Assembly: GCA_018340805.1 (NCBI GenBank)
Contig: JACMZG010001911.1
Location: forward strand, 57,921,064-57,985,063
Direction of reading: 5' to 3'
Length of the DNA stretch: 64,000 nt
Source: Microvelia longipes
Lineage: Eukaryota > Arthropoda > Insecta > Hemiptera > Veliidae
Shown here: piece after piece, positions 62,346 through 64,000 of the stretch
How positions within the stretch are numbered: position 1 is the first letter of the stretch
Layout: the number at the start of each line of letters is the position of its first letter
Made by a program: the position numbers and the translations under genes
Notes under the pieces: generated by a model
What the model saw: the letters and a program-made list of their open reading frames with translations, nothing else
Told to the model about the DNA's origin: nothing
Database searches by the model: none

Positions 62346-63454
62346 AATATAAATAAGGTTATAACCTTATTTATAGCCTCGCCTAAATTTTACATTCAGT
62401 TTTACCCAAAGATTGTACGTCTTTTATTGAGAAAGCATTTTTGTATTTTCTACGTTTAAATAATGAACGTACATAGTAGTTTAGTCATCTCACCATGTGT
62501 TGAGTTTTTACAAATTTATGTCTCCAAGTGTTCTATAAAGTGTCATTTTCATGTTATAAATTTCTTGTAGGTACTGTATTAATGACTTTCCCAGCATATT
62601 ATACGATGCTTTTAAGAGTTTTCTCTTTGCTGTGTAAGATAGGTTTGAAAAACTGAAGGAAATGATAGTGATAAATAATTAAATAGGTTTCTCTGTAGAG
62701 GGGAGTTGAAGGTTCCTGGAGATAGTTTTCCCTTTGGGCTTTAAGACAAGATTTTCTTTGTAAACTCCTTTTCCAAAAACCAAAACTTGGCATAGTTTTA
62801 TGCGTTTGCTGTTTAGATTTTCATTGCAACTTCCCTCCTTCAGAGAAGTAGTAAGCATTGTGATAGTTATATGACGCTTAGCTAATTTTCATTGAATAAA
62901 TAAGCTGATTCATTATGATATGATTTATTTATTTATTTTAGGAACCTTAAAAGTTCAGGGTTTCTTACAGTATGACTATTGAACGCTTTCTCGGATGAAA
63001 TTTAGTACGAAAATCATTTAAAAGGACGGAACTCTATTGGTTTCCGAGATATGTATGATATCATTAACGCACAATAATGACTCAGCAAAAATGTACGAAG
63101 TATCGAAACCTTATGTGATTAAGTTGAAACTTTGTAAACTTATCGACTGCTCTGCTCGCAACAAGGACCAATCTGAATTTGATTGAAAAACAATTTCTAA
63201 AACTCTTGCGGTTATCTATATTATTGTACAATAATACAGCATTTTATTAATGGATTCGTTTTTTGTCTACCTCTATCTTTAGTAAAAATTTTGAAGCGGC
63301 ATTTAGCACGTAGGGCCTCCTTTCTTTAGGACCGAGCAATGCGCTGTAGTACCACAGAGCACCAGACCGCTCAGGTGTTACCCTAGTCTTAGTGACACCC
63401 AAAAAAGTGAAAAGAAGCTTTCAATCAATTAATTCTATTTACTTTTCCTCAATC
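62346..63454. other. no gene recognised; family fragment at 62990-63110
   Basis: 62990-63110 has CGGATGAAATTTAGTACG, GAGATATGTATGATATCATT and AATGACTCAGCAAAAATG, blocks of the 5S-containing family. The remainder is featureless. Confidence 0.35.
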
Positions 63455-64000
63455 ATTCGATAGGTATATAGGAAAAGTATTGTGTTTGCGAAAAAAATCC
63501 ATGTTTGTGTGCCTTTTACCATCGTATCTCCTAGTGTATTTGTGCTCGAGAGTTGAAATTTGGTACAAAAATCAATCTCTAGGTCTAAAGATAAATTATA
63601 TGAAAAATATTTTTCATGACGCATTAAACCGCATCAGCCAAAATTAAAAAAAAAAATCATTGAACATGCAAAAAAATTTGTCGATTGGTTTGAGTTATGG
63701 CACGCGTGTAGTCAGTATTAGAATAACATATGTGCCAAGTTACATCTCATTATCAGCACTAGTTAATTTTTTATCAAATGACTTCTTCACGTTTTGTAAA
63801 AATTTTAAAAATAATCCGAGTTTAAATTTGATACTAGTGTGTCCCTTTTTGTAATAAATGATTATACTCGGTTCTGTTTAAATACGGCAAGTATACCTGT
63901 GCTTTTTGTTGGATCATAGAAGTTAAGTAGTATTGAGCGAGGTCAGTGCCTGGATTGCTGACCGCTGGGAATACGATTAATGTAATTACTATGAGGACGA
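63455..64000 (+). mobile_element. 5S-containing repeat, forward copy cut by the window end
   Basis: Best copy for the 5' half: ATAGGTATATAGGAAAAGTA, TTGTGTTTGCG, AGAGTTGAAATTTGGTAC, ATGACGCATTAAACCGCAT, ATGGCACGCGTGTAGTCA, TGTGCCAAGTTACATCTC, AAATACGGCAAGTATACC, then the 5S-derived block at 63911-63974 (GGATCATAGAAGTTAAGTAG, GAGCGAGGTCAGTGCCTGGA, TTGCTGACCGCTGGGAATAC) and the beginning of ACTATGAGGACGA. The rest lies outside the window. Confidence 0.7.

Overview
This is AT-rich nuclear DNA from a multicellular animal, most likely an arthropod (probably an insect). The support is a degenerate BEL/Pao retrotransposon, the C-terminal remnant of an R1/I-like LINE, hammerhead-like motifs of the kind carried by Penelope-like elements, tRNA- and 5S-derived SINE-like repeats, long (AT)n tracts and a short TTAGG-type tract. 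I cannot name the species. I see no intact host protein gene, no complete tRNA or rRNA gene and no bacterial feature. Nearly everything recognisable is a mobile element, a fragment of one, or a tandem array.

Layout. 1-3275: a diverged palindromic module, a small hairpin MITE, the remnant of a recombinase-like ORF and a duplicated LTR-like block. 3276-6044 (minus strand): a 5'-truncated BEL/Pao element (end of RT, RNase H, integrase, DUF5641-like tail) broken by two frameshifts. 6250-8345: two unrelated satellite arrays. 10150-14313 and 18690-20541: two large composites built from the same modules (tRNA-like heads, inverted arms with a flipping spacer, ~900-bp tails with (AT)n); the first lies in the loop of another fold-back element. 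15730-25680: several copies, in both orientations, of a long repeat with an internal 5S rRNA-derived segment. 22901-23342: a second short ORF related to the one at 2143, next to a MITE. 26870-27115: a polyadenylated transcript-like 3' end. 28298-29768: a non-autonomous hAT element with an 8-bp target duplication. 30600-33100: MITEs and a tRNA-derived SINE. 35450-37210: minisatellites grown inside dispersed repeats. 37600-42900: several long hairpins. 44360-45810: a MITE, (AT)n and a cysteine-rich in-frame repeat. 46600-49150: array and MITEs. 49277-51260: a ~2-kb fold-back element. 51370-53540: AT tracts, a hairpin and the LINE remnant. 54294-57015: a 2.2-kb minisatellite between two inverted 5S-type repeats. 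57181-64000: SINE copies with hammerhead-like 3' ends, a fold-back element, a nested MITE, a 40-bp array and more 5S-type copies.

Two themes connect the parts. Inverted duplication is pervasive: hairpins run from about 80 bp to 2 kb, and one spacer occurs in both orientations. Tandem arrays repeatedly start inside or at the ends of dispersed elements. I did not find a new defence or metabolic system. The best candidates for something undescribed are the modular palindromic composite and the 5S-containing repeat. All coordinates of repeats without a stated target duplication are approximate, and copy relations were judged by eye.
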